A DNA stretch of 64,000 bases from Bordetella genomosp. 7 (GTDB lineage Bacteria; Pseudomonadota; Gammaproteobacteria; Burkholderiales; Burkholderiaceae_B), in the NCBI RefSeq assembly GCF_002261265.1, contig NZ_NEVK01000003.1, positions 682,001-746,000 of the forward strand, given 5' to 3'. Under the pieces are notes generated by a model. That model saw nothing but the letters and a program-made list of their open reading frames with translations, did no database searches and was not told where the DNA came from. Numbering within the stretch: position 1 is the first letter of the stretch; every line of letters starts with the position of its first letter. Shown here piece after piece: positions 19,154 through 29,050 of the stretch. The translations under genes were made by a program, and so were the position numbers.

Positions 19154-20091
19154 AGCCATTTCCCGCCGAGGCCATTGCGGGCAGCCGTGTTCTGGTCGTG
19201 GGCGACGTCATGCTCGACCGTTATTGGTTCGGCGAAGTCGACCGTATCTCGCCCGAAGCGCCGGTGCCCGTGGTGCGCGTGGCGCGCCGTGAAGACCGCC
19301 TGGGGGGCGCGGCCAACGTCGCGCGCAACGTGGCGGCCCTGGGCGGCCAGGCCACGCTCATCGGCATTGTGGGCGCGGACGAGGCCGGCGCCAGCATAAG
19401 CCGGATGGCCACCCAGGAAGGCGTAGACGCCGACCTGGTTGCCGATGCCGAGCATCCCACCACGCTCAAGATGCGCGTGCTGGGCCGCCAGCAGCAATTG
19501 CTGCGTGTCGATTTCGAAGAGCAGCCCCGCACAGCCACGCTGGATGATCTCCAGGCCCGCTTCGAGCGGCACCTGGCCGGCCACGATGTGCTGGTGCTGT
19601 CCGACTACGCCAAGGGGGCGCTCGAACGCGTCGAATCGCTTATCGCCCAGGCACGCGCGGCGGGCATGCCCGTGCTGGTCGACCCCAAGGGCGATGATTA
19701 CTCGCGTTACCGGGGCGCCACGCTAGTTACGCCCAACCGCGCCGAAATGCAGCAGGCGGTGGGGCGCTGGAGTTCCGAATCCCAACTGACCGAGCGCGCC
19801 CAGCAGCTGCGCGCCGATCTCGATATCGAAGCCCTGCTGATCACGCGGTCCGAGCAGGGCATGACGCTATTTACCGCGGAGGGGCGCGAGCACGTCGATG
19901 CGCAGGCGCACGAAGTGTTCGATGTGTCGGGCGCGGGCGATACCGTGCTGGCCACCCTGGCCGCCATGCGCGCCATCGGCCTGCCCTGGGTCGACGCCAT
20001 GGCGTGGGCCAACCGTGCCGGCGGCATCGTCGTCGGCAAACTGGGCACGTCGGTCGTGACCGCCGCAGAACTTGCAGGAGAACCCACATGA
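19150..20091 (+). CDS. hldA: D-glycero-beta-D-manno-heptose-7-phosphate kinase
   Basis: A 313-residue PfkB-family kinase equivalent to the first domain of enterobacterial HldE (RfaE). It phosphorylates heptose-7-phosphate at C1 for the LPS inner core. Motifs are [13 protein letters not shown] with the GGAANVARN sugar-binding loop near 53-63, and the PfkB signature DVSGAGDTV near 257-265. The adenylyltransferase domain is absent, so a separate hldC must exist elsewhere. The ATG overlaps the lapB stop, and the hldD ATG overlaps its own stop. Confidence 0.9.
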   Translation: MKPFPAEAIAGSRVLVVGDVMLDRYWFGEVDRISPEAPVPVVRVARREDRLGGAANVARNVAALGGQATLIGIVGADEAGASISRMATQEGVDADLVADAEHPTTLKMRVLGRQQQLLRVDFEEQPRTATLDDLQARFERHLAGHDVLVLSDYAKGALERVESLIAQARAAGMPVLVDPKGDDYSRYRGATLVTPNRAEMQQAVGRWSSESQLTERAQQLRADLDIEALLITRSEQGMTLFTAEGREHVDAQAHEVFDVSGAGDTVLATLAAMRAIGLPWVDAMAWANRAGGIVVGKLGTSVVTAAELAGEPT

Positions 20092-21080
20092 TCGTCGTCA
20101 CGGGCGCCGCCGGCTTCATCGGCAGCAACCTGGTGCGCGGGCTGAACCGCCGCGGCATCCAGGACATCATCGCGGTTGACGACCTGACCGAGGGCGACAA
20201 GTTCCTCAATCTGGTCGACTGTCGAATCGCCGATTACCTGGACAAAGATGACTTCCGCAGCCGTGTGCAGGCAGGGTCGCTGCCGCCGGTGCGCGCCGTG
20301 CTGCACCAGGGCGCATGCTCGGACACCACCGAGCGCAACGGCCGCTACATGCTCGACAACAACTACCGGGTCACGCTGGAATTGTTCGAGTATTGCCAGG
20401 CCCAACGCATTCCGTTTCTGTATGCGTCGTCTGCAGCCGTCTACGGCGGGTCGTCCGTCTATGTCGAAGACCCGGCCAACGAGCACCCGCTGAATGTCTA
20501 TGGATATTCGAAGCTGCTGTTCGACCAGGTGCTGCGCACTCGCATGCACGCGCTGACGGCCCAGGTGGTGGGGTTGCGCTACTTCAACGTATACGGGCCC
20601 CACGAACAGCACAAGGGCCGCATGGCATCGGTGGCGTTCCACAACATGAACCAGTTCCTGTCCGAAGGCCACGTGCGCCTGTTTGCCGGCTGGGACGGTT
20701 ATGCCGACGGCGGGCAAAGCCGCGATTTCATTTCGGTCGACGACGTGGTCGCCGTCAATCTGCATTTCCTCGACAACCCCCAGGTGTCGGGTATTTTCAA
20801 TTGCGGCACGGGCCGTGCGCAGCCGTTCAACGATGTGGCCGCCACTGTCGTCAATACCTTGCGGCAAGAGCGCGGCGAAGCGGCCCTGCCGCTGGACAAG
20901 CTGGTCGAACAAGGGCTGCTGCGCTATATCCCTTTCCCCGACGACCTGAAAGGCCGCTACCAGAGTTATACGCAGGCCGACGTGGCGCAGCTGCGGGCCG
21001 CCGGCTTCACGGCCCCGATGCGCGATGTACAGACGGGCGTGGCGGAATACGTACGCTACTGGCGCGCGCGCAAAGCCTGA
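20088..21080 (+). CDS. hldD: ADP-L-glycero-D-manno-heptose 6-epimerase
   Basis: A 330-residue extended SDR that epimerises ADP-heptose for the LPS core. GAAGFIG (6-12) binds NADP, SSAAVYG (114-120) supplies the catalytic Ser region, and YGYSK (138-142) gives Tyr138 and Lys142. The start at 20088 overlaps the hldA stop (ATGA) and has an AGGAG SD; the longer in-frame extension is rejected. Also known as rfaD. Confidence 0.95.
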   Translation: MIVVTGAAGFIGSNLVRGLNRRGIQDIIAVDDLTEGDKFLNLVDCRIADYLDKDDFRSRVQAGSLPPVRAVLHQGACSDTTERNGRYMLDNNYRVTLELFEYCQAQRIPFLYASSAAVYGGSSVYVEDPANEHPLNVYGYSKLLFDQVLRTRMHALTAQVVGLRYFNVYGPHEQHKGRMASVAFHNMNQFLSEGHVRLFAGWDGYADGGQSRDFISVDDVVAVNLHFLDNPQVSGIFNCGTGRAQPFNDVAATVVNTLRQERGEAALPLDKLVEQGLLRYIPFPDDLKGRYQSYTQADVAQLRAAGFTAPMRDVQTGVAEYVRYWRARKA

Positions 21081-21216
21081 CGCGCGGGCGTGGCCCCGTG
21101 GCGTAGTTCCACGGTGGACTTTCCCATTCAGTGCGTCGCCGCCCCAAGAGGCGACCGGCGCATCATGGCGGGCCAGGCAGGTCTGGGGACCTGCCGTCCT
21201 TGAACGGAGCCCAGCC

Positions 21217-21696
21217 ATGAATCCTTTTTTGCATGATCCCGTCGCCGTACCCAGGCCTGCGGCGCCGCGCCCGTCGATACGCCTGGCGCCCCGATGGCCG
21301 CTGGTGGGCCCGCGCCAGCCGGGCCGGGCGGGCCACGCGCCCGCGCCTCGCCCTCTGGCACGTGCAGTAGGACGCTGCGCAGTGGCGGGCAGCTTGTCTT
21401 TTGCCGCCATGCCGGCCCAGCCACTGGACGTGAACGCCGCGTCTGCGCATGAGCTCGAGGCCCTGCATGGAGTCGGGCCGCGCACCGCGCAAGTCATCAT
21501 TCAAGAGCGCGAGCGCGCCGGCCCCTTCGAATCGCTGCAAGACTTGTCCGATCGCGTAAGAGGCATAGGCCGCAAGCGCCTGGAAAGCCTGCGCGCCGCC
21601 GGACTGACGGCCGGGGCGGGCGTGCCGGTGTTGACGCCCGGCAGCGTCGCGACGCCGGAATTCGCGCCGGCGCTGCCCGCGCGTTCAGGTCCGTGA
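21217..21696 (+). CDS. ComEA-like helix-hairpin-helix protein
   Basis: A 159-residue protein with a variable, Pro/Arg-rich N-terminal half containing a weak hydrophobic stretch (about 48-66). A ComEA-type double helix-hairpin-helix domain covers about 70-130 (LDVNAASAHELEALHGVGPRTA, then VRGIGRKRLESL). ComEA proteins bind DNA in the periplasm during natural transformation, but short HhH proteins are often found without a competence system. ATG at 21217 with a GGAG SD. The gene follows hldD by about 136 bp. Confidence 0.78.
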   Translation: MNPFLHDPVAVPRPAAPRPSIRLAPRWPLVGPRQPGRAGHAPAPRPLARAVGRCAVAGSLSFAAMPAQPLDVNAASAHELEALHGVGPRTAQVIIQERERAGPFESLQDLSDRVRGIGRKRLESLRAAGLTAGAGVPVLTPGSVATPEFAPALPARSGP

Positions 21697-21772
21697 CAGC
21701 CAGCGCCCGGTATCCCTGGCGCAAGCGCGGCTTTGGCGTTGCCGCGTCGCGGCAGCGGTTATTATCGATCGC

Positions 21773-22699
21773 ATGGCTACCTCTACTTATCCCACTATCG
21801 AACAAACCGTCGGCAATACGCCGCTGGTGCGCCTGCAACGCATTCCGGGCGCGGCGGGCGACCCGCGCGGCAATGTCATTCTGGCCAAGCTCGAAGGCAA
21901 CAATCCCGCCGGCTCCGTAAAAGACCGGCCCGCGCTGTCGATGATTCTGCGCGCCGAAGAGCGTGGCGAGATCAAGCCGGGCGACACCCTGATCGAGGCA
22001 ACCAGCGGCAACACCGGCATCGCACTGGCCATGACGGCCGCCATGCGCGGCTACCGCATGGTATTGATCATGCCCGACAACCTCTCGGTTGAGCGCCGGG
22101 CCGCGATGGCGGCCTATGGCGCGCAACTGATTCTTACCCCGGCCAGCAAGGGCGGCATGGAATATGCGCGCGACCTGGCAACGGCCATGCAGGCCGAAGG
22201 CAAGGGCAAGGTGCTGGATCAGTTCGCCAACCCCGACAACCCGCGCGCCCACATCGAAGGCACCGGGCCGGAAATCTGGCAGCAAACCGAAGGCCGCGTG
22301 ACCCATTTTGTAAGCGCCATGGGCACGACGGGCACCATCATGGGTGTGTCTACGTACCTGAAATCGCGCAATGCGCAAGTGCAGGTGGTTGGCGCGCAGC
22401 CGGCCGAGGGTTCGCAGATTCCGGGTATCCGCAAATGGCCCGAGGCCTACCTGCCCAAGATTTTCGATCGCAGCCTGGTTGATGCGTACGAGTCCATCGG
22501 CCAGCAAGAGGCAGAGGTCATGGCAAGGCGGCTGGCCGCCGAAGAAGGCATTTTCGGCGGCATTTCGTCGGCCGGGGCGTTGGTGGCCGCGTTGCGTGTC
22601 GCCGAACGTGTGGAAAATTCCACGATTGTCTTCATCGTTTGCGACCGTGGCGACCGGTATTTGTCGACTGGCGTGTTCGACGACGCCCAGCCGGCCTGA
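21773..22699 (+). CDS. cysM: cysteine synthase B (O-acetylserine sulfhydrylase)
   Basis: A 308-residue fold-type II PLP enzyme that makes cysteine from O-acetylserine and sulfide or thiosulfate. The PLP lysine is Lys50 in NPAGSVKDRP, the phosphate/substrate loop is TSGNTG at 77-82, and a late DRGDRYLSTGVF motif is typical of CysM. The N-terminus TIEQTVGNTPLVRLQR also favours CysM over CysK. It is convergent with mltB. Confidence 0.93.
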   Translation: MATSTYPTIEQTVGNTPLVRLQRIPGAAGDPRGNVILAKLEGNNPAGSVKDRPALSMILRAEERGEIKPGDTLIEATSGNTGIALAMTAAMRGYRMVLIMPDNLSVERRAAMAAYGAQLILTPASKGGMEYARDLATAMQAEGKGKVLDQFANPDNPRAHIEGTGPEIWQQTEGRVTHFVSAMGTTGTIMGVSTYLKSRNAQVQVVGAQPAEGSQIPGIRKWPEAYLPKIFDRSLVDAYESIGQQEAEVMARRLAAEEGIFGGISSAGALVAALRVAERVENSTIVFIVCDRGDRYLSTGVFDDAQPA

Positions 22700-22728
22700 G
22701 CAGCGGGGCGTCTACCTGGCCGCGGGCG

Positions 22729-23865
22729 CTATTGGTTCATGCGTGCCTGCACTGCGGCGGCCAGGTCGGCCACCGCAGTGGCGTAGAAATAGCTGCGGTT
22801 GTATTGGGTCAGGGCAAAAAAGTTGGGTGTGGCGGTGCGGTACTGCACCGTGCCCCGCGCTTCTTCTTGCAGGTCTACCACGCCCAGGGGGCGGTCGATC
22901 CACCCGGCGCCGTCCGTGCCTGGCGCAAGCCGGGCGCCGGCGGCCTGCAGGCTGGCCCAGGTGTGCGTAGGCTGCAGGCCGCCCGAGGCCAGCGCCGAAG
23001 GGTCGGGTGGCAGGACAACCGGCGCAAACACCGGCAGGCCGCGAAGCCAGCCGTGCTCGACCAGGAAATTGCCCACAGACATGACGGAGTCGGCCACGCT
23101 GTTGGTCAGGTCGATATGGCCGTCGTGGTCGCCGTCCACGGCATAGCGCATGATGCTGCCGGGCATGAACTGCGGCATGCCGATGGCCCCGGCATATGAT
23201 CCTGACGCCTCCAGGGGCAGTTTGCCGTGCAACGCCAGGGTGATGAAGTCGGCGAGCTGGCCGCGGAACATTTCGACGCGCTCGGGCCGGCTGGGATCGG
23301 GGTAGTCGAAGGCCAGCGTGGCCAGCGCGTCGAGTACGCGGAAGTTGCCCATATTGCGTCCGTATAGCGTCTCGACGCCGATGATGGACACAATGATAGA
23401 GGCCGGCACGCCGTAGCGCTGCGCGGCCTGGTCCAGCAGGGCCTGGTTTTCTTGCCAGAACTGCACGCCCCAGTTGATGCGCTTGGGCTCGACAAAACGC
23501 GCGCGGTAAGTCAGCCAGCTACGCCACACTTTGCGCCCCGGCGGCGACGGGGCGATCAGCCGCGCAACGGTAGCGTTATAGCGGGCGTCGGCCAGGGTGG
23601 CGCGGACGATATCCGGCGACAGGCCGCGCTCTGCCGCAATCTGGTCAGCGTAGGCGCGCGCGGCGGGTCGCAATTCGCCCGAGGGCAGGGTGGCCGCCGG
23701 GGGCTCCGGCTGCGGTTTGGCCGGGCCAATGCGGATGGGGATGGTGTCAGAGGGGGAGGGGCTTGGAGTCGGGGCGTGCGCGGAGCCGGTCGTGGGAGAG
23801 CTGGCGCAGCCGGCCAGGATCAGGGAAAGCGTGCCGATTTGCAGGAATCGCCGACAGATGAACAT
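22729..23865 (-). CDS. mltB: lytic murein transglycosylase B (lipoprotein)
   Basis: A 378-residue peptidoglycan-cleaving lytic transglycosylase of the MltB/Slt70-3 class. The N-terminus is a lipoprotein signal with lipobox LAGC (Cys20). A Pro/Ser linker precedes the catalytic domain, where Glu165 in IIGVETLYGR is the predicted acid/base. A late region ANSVADSVMS, GNFLVEHGWLRG is typical. A good AAGGAAG SD precedes the ATG. Its start codon is only 10 bp from that of the divergent deacetylase gene. Confidence 0.92.
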   Translation of the reverse strand: MFICRRFLQIGTLSLILAGCASSPTTGSAHAPTPSPSPSDTIPIRIGPAKPQPEPPAATLPSGELRPAARAYADQIAAERGLSPDIVRATLADARYNATVARLIAPSPPGRKVWRSWLTYRARFVEPKRINWGVQFWQENQALLDQAAQRYGVPASIIVSIIGVETLYGRNMGNFRVLDALATLAFDYPDPSRPERVEMFRGQLADFITLALHGKLPLEASGSYAGAIGMPQFMPGSIMRYAVDGDHDGHIDLTNSVADSVMSVGNFLVEHGWLRGLPVFAPVVLPPDPSALASGGLQPTHTWASLQAAGARLAPGTDGAGWIDRPLGVVDLQEEARGTVQYRTATPNFFALTQYNRSYFYATAVADLAAAVQARMNQ

Positions 23866-23875
23866 AATCTTCCTT

Positions 23876-24799
23876 ATGGAGACTATCTATCTTACCCACC
23901 CGTCGTGCAAGCTGCATGAAATGGGTAGCTGGCACCCGGAAAGCCCACAGAGGCTGGACGCCATCGCCGATCAGCTGCTGGCCAGCGGCCTGATGCCTTT
24001 CCTGGCCGAGCAAGAGGCCCCTGCCGCGCCGCGCGACGCGCTGCTGCGGGTGCATGCGGCCGACTATCTGGACAGCCTGCGCGCCCGGTCGCCGGCCGAG
24101 GGGTACTGCAGCATCGACCCTGACACCCTGATGAACGCCCATACCTATGAAGCCGCATTGCATGCCGCCGGCGCGGGCCTGGCCGCCGTCGATGCGGTAA
24201 TGGGCGGCAGGGCCGAGACAGCGTTCTGCGCCGTGCGCCCGCCCGGGCACCATGCGCGCCGTGAGCAAGCCATGGGCTTTTGCTTTTTGAACAACGTGGC
24301 GATTGCGGCCCAGCATGCGATGCACGTGCACGGGGTGCGGCGCCTGGCCATCATCGATTTCGATGTTCACCACGGCAATGGCACCGAAGAAGCGTTTTCC
24401 GGCGATGACAGGGTGCTGATGTGCAGCTTTTTCCAGCATCCGTTCTTTCCGAACAGCGGCGCCGATCATCCCGGCGCCAATATGGTGAACGTGCCGGTGC
24501 CGGCTTATACCGATGGCAGCGCGGTGCGCGCCCTGGTGCGCGACCAGTGGTTGCCCCGCCTGGAAGCGCACGCGCCCGAGCTGGTACTGATTTCCGCCGG
24601 GTTCGATGCCCATCGGGAAGACGACATGGGCCAGATGGGGCTGGTCGAAGCCGATTACGCCTGGATCACGGATTGCGTGGCGGACGTCGCCGCGCGTCAT
24701 GCGCAGGGTCGTATCGTCAGCATGCTGGAAGGCGGTTACAACTTGTCTGCCCTGGGACGCAGTGTGGTCGCGCATATACGCGCGTTGGCAAAGTTGTAG
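23876..24799 (+). CDS. histone deacetylase family protein (acetylpolyamine/acetoin-type amidohydrolase)
   Basis: A 307-residue zinc hydrolase of the HDAC superfamily, removing acetyl or acyl groups from small amines or proteins. RPPGHHARREQAMGFC carries the His125-His126 pair, DFDVHHGNGT the zinc ligands Asp163 and His165, and ISAGFDAHRED the third ligand. METIYLTHPSCKLHEMG at the start matches bacterial HDAC-like proteins. An in-frame ATG at 23858, with an AGGA upstream, would overlap the mltB 5' end head to head. The true substrate is unknown. Confidence 0.88.
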   Translation: METIYLTHPSCKLHEMGSWHPESPQRLDAIADQLLASGLMPFLAEQEAPAAPRDALLRVHAADYLDSLRARSPAEGYCSIDPDTLMNAHTYEAALHAAGAGLAAVDAVMGGRAETAFCAVRPPGHHARREQAMGFCFLNNVAIAAQHAMHVHGVRRLAIIDFDVHHGNGTEEAFSGDDRVLMCSFFQHPFFPNSGADHPGANMVNVPVPAYTDGSAVRALVRDQWLPRLEAHAPELVLISAGFDAHREDDMGQMGLVEADYAWITDCVADVAARHAQGRIVSMLEGGYNLSALGRSVVAHIRALAKL

Positions 24800-24868
24800 A
24801 ATCAACGAATTGTGCAATGCGGGGTCGGTCTGGGCCGGCCTTTTTTCGATATATCAGGAGGCTGCTGG

Positions 24869-25618
24869 ATGAAGGTGCTGGTACCAGTCAAGCGCGTCGT
24901 TGATTACAACGTCAAGGTGCGCGTCAAATCGGATCAAACGGGCGTGGATATCGCGAACGTGAAGATGTCCATGAACCCGTTCGACGAGATCGCCGTCGAA
25001 GAGGCCACGCGCCTGAAAGAAAAGGGCGGCGCCACCGAGGTGGTGGCGGTGTCGTGCGGGGTGGCGCAGTGCCAGGAAACGCTGCGCACGGCCATGGCCA
25101 TTGGCGCAGACCGCGGCATTCTGGTGCAGACCGACGCCGAGCTGCAGCCGCTGGCGGTGGCCAAGCTGCTCAAGGGCCTGGTGGACAAAGAGCAGCCGCA
25201 GCTGGTGATCCTGGGCAAGCAGGCCATTGACGACGACGCCAACCAGACCGGGCAGATGCTGGCCGCGCTGCTGGACTGGCCGCAGGCCACGTTTGCCAGC
25301 AAGGTCGAAGTGGCCGACGGTTCGGTGACGGTCACGCGCGAGGTCGACGGCGGCCTGGAAACGATCAAGCTGAAGCTGCCTGCCATTGTGACGACGGACC
25401 TGCGCCTGAACGAGCCGCGCTACGTGACGCTGCCCAACATCATGAAGGCCAAGAAAAAGCCGCTGGACACGGTCACGCCCGAGGAACTGGGGGTGGACGC
25501 GGCGCCGCGGCTCAAGACGCTGAAGGTGACCGAGCCGCCGGCGCGCAAGGCCGGCATCAAGGTGGCCGACGTGGCCGCGCTGGTGGACAAACTGAAGAAC
25601 GAAGCGAAGGTGCTCTGA
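24869..25618 (+). CDS. etfB: electron transfer flavoprotein subunit beta
   Basis: A 249-residue AMP-binding subunit of ETF, which carries electrons from acyl-CoA dehydrogenases to ETF:quinone oxidoreductase. It starts [20 protein letters not shown], has the [12 protein letters not shown] motif, and has the ETF-beta recognition region [21 protein letters not shown] (shortened here) at about 181-200. AGGAG SD. The etfA ATG begins one base after its stop. An upstream TAGAAT near 24797 could be the -10 of the promoter. Confidence 0.96.
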   Translation: MKVLVPVKRVVDYNVKVRVKSDQTGVDIANVKMSMNPFDEIAVEEATRLKEKGGATEVVAVSCGVAQCQETLRTAMAIGADRGILVQTDAELQPLAVAKLLKGLVDKEQPQLVILGKQAIDDDANQTGQMLAALLDWPQATFASKVEVADGSVTVTREVDGGLETIKLKLPAIVTTDLRLNEPRYVTLPNIMKAKKKPLDTVTPEELGVDAAPRLKTLKVTEPPARKAGIKVADVAALVDKLKNEAKVL

Positions 25619-25619
25619 G

Positions 25620-26549
25620 ATGACGACGCTTGTTATTGCCGAACACGACAATGCCCACCTGAAGGGCGCGACGCTGAACGCCATTGCGGCGGCTGCCCAG
25701 CTGGGCGGCGACGTGCACGTGCTGGTGGCCGGCAGCAATGTCCAGGCGGTGGCCGAGCAGGCTGCGGCGGCCGCGGGCGTGGCCAAGGTGCTTGCGGCCG
25801 ATGCGCCGCACCTGGCCGACGGGCTGGCCGAGAACCTGGCCGCGCAGGTGCTGGCGGTGGCCTCGGGCTACAGCCACATCGTGTTTCCGGCCACGGCCTC
25901 GGGCAAGAACGTGGCCCCGCGCGTGGCGGCCAAGCTGGATGTGGCGCAGATCTCCGACATCATCGGGGTGGACTCGTCCGATACGTTCCAGCGGCCGATC
26001 TACGCGGGCAACGCCATTGCCACGGTGCAGTCGGGCGATGCGGTCAAGGTGATCACGGTGCGCACCACGGCGTTTGACGCGGTGTCGGCCTCGGGCGGTT
26101 CGGCGGCGGTCGAGGCGCTGGCGGCGGTGGCCGATTCGGGGCTGTCGTCGTTCGTGGGCCGCGAAGTGGCCAAGAGCGACCGTCCCGAGCTGGCCGGTGC
26201 GCGCGTGGTGGTCTCGGGCGGCCGCGGGCTGGGCAGCGCCGAGAACTTCAAGATCCTGGATCCGCTGGCCGACAAGCTGGGCGCGGCGCTGGGCGCCTCG
26301 CGCGCGGCGGTCGACGCGGGCTACGCGCCCAACGACTGGCAGGTGGGCCAGACGGGCAAAATCGTGGCGCCGCAGCTGTACGTGGCCGTGGGCATCTCCG
26401 GGGCCATCCAGCACCTGGCGGGCATGAAAGACTCCAAGGTCATCGTGGCCATCAACAAGGATGCCGAAGCGCCCATCTTCGGCGTGGCCGACTACGGCCT
26501 GGTCGGCGACCTGTTTACGGTCGTGCCCGAACTGACCAACGCGCTGTAA
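25620..26549 (+). CDS. etfA: electron transfer flavoprotein subunit alpha
   Basis: A 309-residue FAD-binding subunit of ETF. The N-terminal domain begins [14 protein letters not shown]. The C-terminal FAD domain has [37 protein letters not shown] in part, and [14 protein letters not shown], all typical of EtfA. It pairs with etfB and lies upstream of an acyl-CoA dehydrogenase gene that could be one of its electron donors. A tandem hairpin repeat begins 4 bp after its stop. Confidence 0.96.
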   Translation: MTTLVIAEHDNAHLKGATLNAIAAAAQLGGDVHVLVAGSNVQAVAEQAAAAAGVAKVLAADAPHLADGLAENLAAQVLAVASGYSHIVFPATASGKNVAPRVAAKLDVAQISDIIGVDSSDTFQRPIYAGNAIATVQSGDAVKVITVRTTAFDAVSASGGSAAVEALAAVADSGLSSFVGREVAKSDRPELAGARVVVSGGRGLGSAENFKILDPLADKLGAALGASRAAVDAGYAPNDWQVGQTGKIVAPQLYVAVGISGAIQHLAGMKDSKVIVAINKDAEAPIFGVADYGLVGDLFTVVPELTNAL

Positions 26550-26553
26550 GCGC

Positions 26554-26839
26554 AAGGTGTCTGACACCCTGCGGGAGTCAGACACCGACATCTCACTCGG
26601 CGGCGGTCGGATATTCAGGTGTCAGGCTCCGAAGGTGCCTGACACCCCCTTGCGTCTTACGTACCTCCGAAGGTGTCTGACACCCTGCGGGAGTCAGACA
26701 CCGACATCTCACTCGGCGACGGTCGGATTCGGTGTCAGGCTCCGAAGGTGCCTGACACCCCCTTGCGTCTTACGTACCTCCGAAGGTGTCTGACACCCTA
26801 CGGGAGTCAGACACCGACATGTCATCCGGCGGCGGTCGC
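26554..26839. repeat. tandem two-hairpin repeat (2.5 copies of a 113-116 bp unit)
   Basis: Units begin at 26554, 26670 and 26783 (periods 116 and 113 bp), nearly identical; the third is cut short near 26839. Each full unit holds two hairpins with perfect 10-bp stems: arms GGTGTCTGAC/GTCAGACACC (26556-26586, 26672-26702, 26785-26815) and GGTGTCAGGC/GCCTGACACC (26618-26646, 26731-26759). The stem ends share the GGTGTC...GACACC theme. This resembles REP/BIME-type elements seen between genes in Bordetella and Achromobacter (recollection). It may end or stabilise the etfBA transcript. Short reading frames across it are repeats of the same peptide and not genes. Confidence 0.9.
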
Positions 26840-27079
26840 ACCGACGCATCGCCGCGAGTCGGCGTTACGGCCGGCGCCAGATTCCGGCATTACCCAGCGA
26901 AGTTCAACACCCAAGCCCGGCGCCTTGCCGCGATGCCGGGGCGTGGCGCCGCTTGCCGGCCCTGCGGGTTGCGCCGTTGCGTCACCTGCCGCGTTCGGCT
27001 TTCGCCCGCCACGAGACCGCCAAGGGTTTAAGATTGGCGAAGGAGAGCACCGCCACCGCGAATTCATCCAGGAGACACA
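26840..27079. other. intergenic DNA before the acyl-CoA dehydrogenase gene
   Basis: About 240 bp with no credible gene or strong hairpin. It must hold the promoter of the following gene unless transcription reads through from etfA; no clear -35/-10 pair was found. It ends in an AGGAGA SD. Confidence 0.5.
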
Positions 27080-28906
27080 ATGCCCTACGTCACACCGTTG
27101 CAGGATTTCCGATTCAACCTGAAGTGGCTGGCCGGCCTGGATGAGGTTCTGGCATTGCCCGGCTTCGAAGAGGTTACGCCCGACCTGGTCGATGCCATCC
27201 TGGACGAGAACGCGCGCTTTGTCGAGCAGGCCATCGTGCCGCTGAACGTCGCCGGGGACACGCAGCCGCCGCGGTGGGACAACGGGCAGGTGTCCACGAC
27301 GCCCGGTTTCCGCCAGGGGTTCGCCGATTACGCGGCCAGCGGCTGGCAAGGGTTGCAGCATCCCGCGCAATGGGGCGGGCAGGGGCTGCCCAAGCTGGTG
27401 GCCACGCCGCCCAGCGAGAACATCCAGGCGGCCAGTCTGGCGTTTTCACTGTGCCCCATGCTTACCGATGGCGTGATCGAAGCCCTGCTGACGGTGGGTT
27501 CCGACGCCCAGCGCCAGACCTATGTGCCCAATCTCATCGCCGGCAAATGGACCGGCACCATGAACCTGACCGAGCCGCAGGCTGGATCCGACCTGGCGTT
27601 GGTAACCACCCGCGCGGTGCCGCAAAGCGATGGCACGTACCGGCTCAATGGCCAGAAAATCTTCATCACGTACGGCGAACATGACCTGGCGGAGAACATC
27701 GTCCACCTGGTGCTGGCGCGCACGCCCGACGCCCCGCCCGGAGTCAAGGGCATATCGCTGTTCATCGTGCCCAAATTCCTGGTCAACAAAGACGGCAGCC
27801 TCGGCCCGCGCAACGACGTCTGGTGTGCTTCGCTGGAGCACAAGCTGGGCATACACGGCAGCCCCACGGCCGTGCTGCTGTACGGATCGGGGCACGGCGA
27901 AGCGGGCGAGGGCGCGGTGGGCTACCTGGTCGGCGAACAGAACCGCGGCCTGGAATATATGTTCATCATGATGAATGCCGCACGCTTCGGCGTGGGGCAA
28001 CAGGGCATTGCGGTGTCCGAGCGGGCCTACCAGCATGCCCTGGCCTACGCACAAGAGCGCGTGCAGGGGCGGGCCATCGAGGGTTCGGCCGGACCGGTGC
28101 CCATCGCACGGCATCCGGATGTGCAACGCATGCTGCTTACCATGCGCGGCCTGACCGAGGCGGCGCGCGCCGTGTCGTTCGTGGCGGCCGCCGCGCACGA
28201 TAAAGGCGTGCATCACCCCGATGCCGAAGTGCGGGCGCGCAACCGCGCGTTCTACGAATACCTCGTGCCGGTCGTCAAGGGTTTTTCAACCGAGTCCGCC
28301 GTCGAGGTGGCCTCGCTGGGCGTGCAGGTGCATGGCGGCATGGGGTATATCGAAGAAACCGGCGCCGCGCAGTATTACCGTGATTCCCGGATCCTGCCGA
28401 TCTACGAAGGCACCACAGCCATCCAGGCCAATGACCTGGTGGGGCGCAAGACGCTTCGGGATGGCGGGGCCACGGCTTACGCCATCATTGCGGCCATGCG
28501 CGAGACGCTCAAGGCGCTGGATGCCGCGGTTGGCCGGGCGCCGGCCACCGGGCGCGACAGCCTGGGGCTGCTGCGTGTGAACTTCGACCAGGCCATACAG
28601 GCCTACGAAGGCGCGGTGGCCTTCATCCTGGAGCACGCGCAGTCCAACATACGCGCGGTGTACGCGGGCAGCGTGCCCTACCTGATGCTGGCCGGCGTGG
28701 TGCATGGCGGATGGCAGATGGCGCGGGCGGCACTGGTGTGCCAGCAGCAACTGGCCGACGGCAGCAGCGACCCGTTTTACCGTTCCAAGCTCGCGACCGC
28801 GCTGTTCTACGGTGCACAGATCCTTCCGCGAGCCCAGGCGCTGTCGGCCGCCGTGCAAGCGGGGCACATCGCGGACGCGTGCGCGGCGCAGGCCGATATT
28901 ACTTAA
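27080..28906 (+). CDS. acyl-CoA dehydrogenase (large, FadE5/AcdA-like with C-terminal domain)
   Basis: A 608-residue FAD enzyme of the acyl-CoA dehydrogenase family. Order: an N-terminal helical extension, the N domain (40-160), the beta domain with MNLTEPQAGSDLALV (about 157-171), the C-terminal helical domain with GGMGYIEETGAAQYYRDSRILPIYEGTTAIQ in part (catalytic Glu in the YEGTTAIQ motif), then an extra C-terminal domain (about 470-600). The size and extra domain match the roughly 600-residue long-chain or 3-(methylthio)propanoyl-CoA dehydrogenase group. Substrate not decided. Electrons would go to the adjacent ETF. Confidence 0.9.
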   Translation: MPYVTPLQDFRFNLKWLAGLDEVLALPGFEEVTPDLVDAILDENARFVEQAIVPLNVAGDTQPPRWDNGQVSTTPGFRQGFADYAASGWQGLQHPAQWGGQGLPKLVATPPSENIQAASLAFSLCPMLTDGVIEALLTVGSDAQRQTYVPNLIAGKWTGTMNLTEPQAGSDLALVTTRAVPQSDGTYRLNGQKIFITYGEHDLAENIVHLVLARTPDAPPGVKGISLFIVPKFLVNKDGSLGPRNDVWCASLEHKLGIHGSPTAVLLYGSGHGEAGEGAVGYLVGEQNRGLEYMFIMMNAARFGVGQQGIAVSERAYQHALAYAQERVQGRAIEGSAGPVPIARHPDVQRMLLTMRGLTEAARAVSFVAAAAHDKGVHHPDAEVRARNRAFYEYLVPVVKGFSTESAVEVASLGVQVHGGMGYIEETGAAQYYRDSRILPIYEGTTAIQANDLVGRKTLRDGGATAYAIIAAMRETLKALDAAVGRAPATGRDSLGLLRVNFDQAIQAYEGAVAFILEHAQSNIRAVYAGSVPYLMLAGVVHGGWQMARAALVCQQQLADGSSDPFYRSKLATALFYGAQILPRAQALSAAVQAGHIADACAAQADIT

Positions 28907-28916
28907 TGTAATTAAG
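28902..28916. promoter_or_regulatory. AT-rich palindrome upstream of the peroxiredoxin gene
   Basis: CTTAAT-GTA-ATTAAG, a perfect 6+3+6 palindrome, overlaps the stop of the acyl-CoA dehydrogenase gene and stands out in GC-rich DNA. It lies about 135 bp before the peroxiredoxin start and could be a regulator site for that gene. No regulator can be named. Confidence 0.3.
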
Positions 28917-29050
28917 CAATGTCGCTTACGTATTTCCAGTCATACTGGTTTGGTGTAAGAATCGTCTGAATCGATCCCGGGTTCCGGGGTCGCCTTTTGC
29001 AGTCCACCGGTGCAAGTGGCCGGTGACACCAACCCCGCACGGAGACTTCC

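Noticed and set aside
26557-27122. Short plus-strand frames with repeated peptide MSDTLRESDTD
   Set aside because: They translate the hairpin repeat itself; no SD, and the repeats differ in length by a multiple of 3 only by chance (116 and 113 bp).
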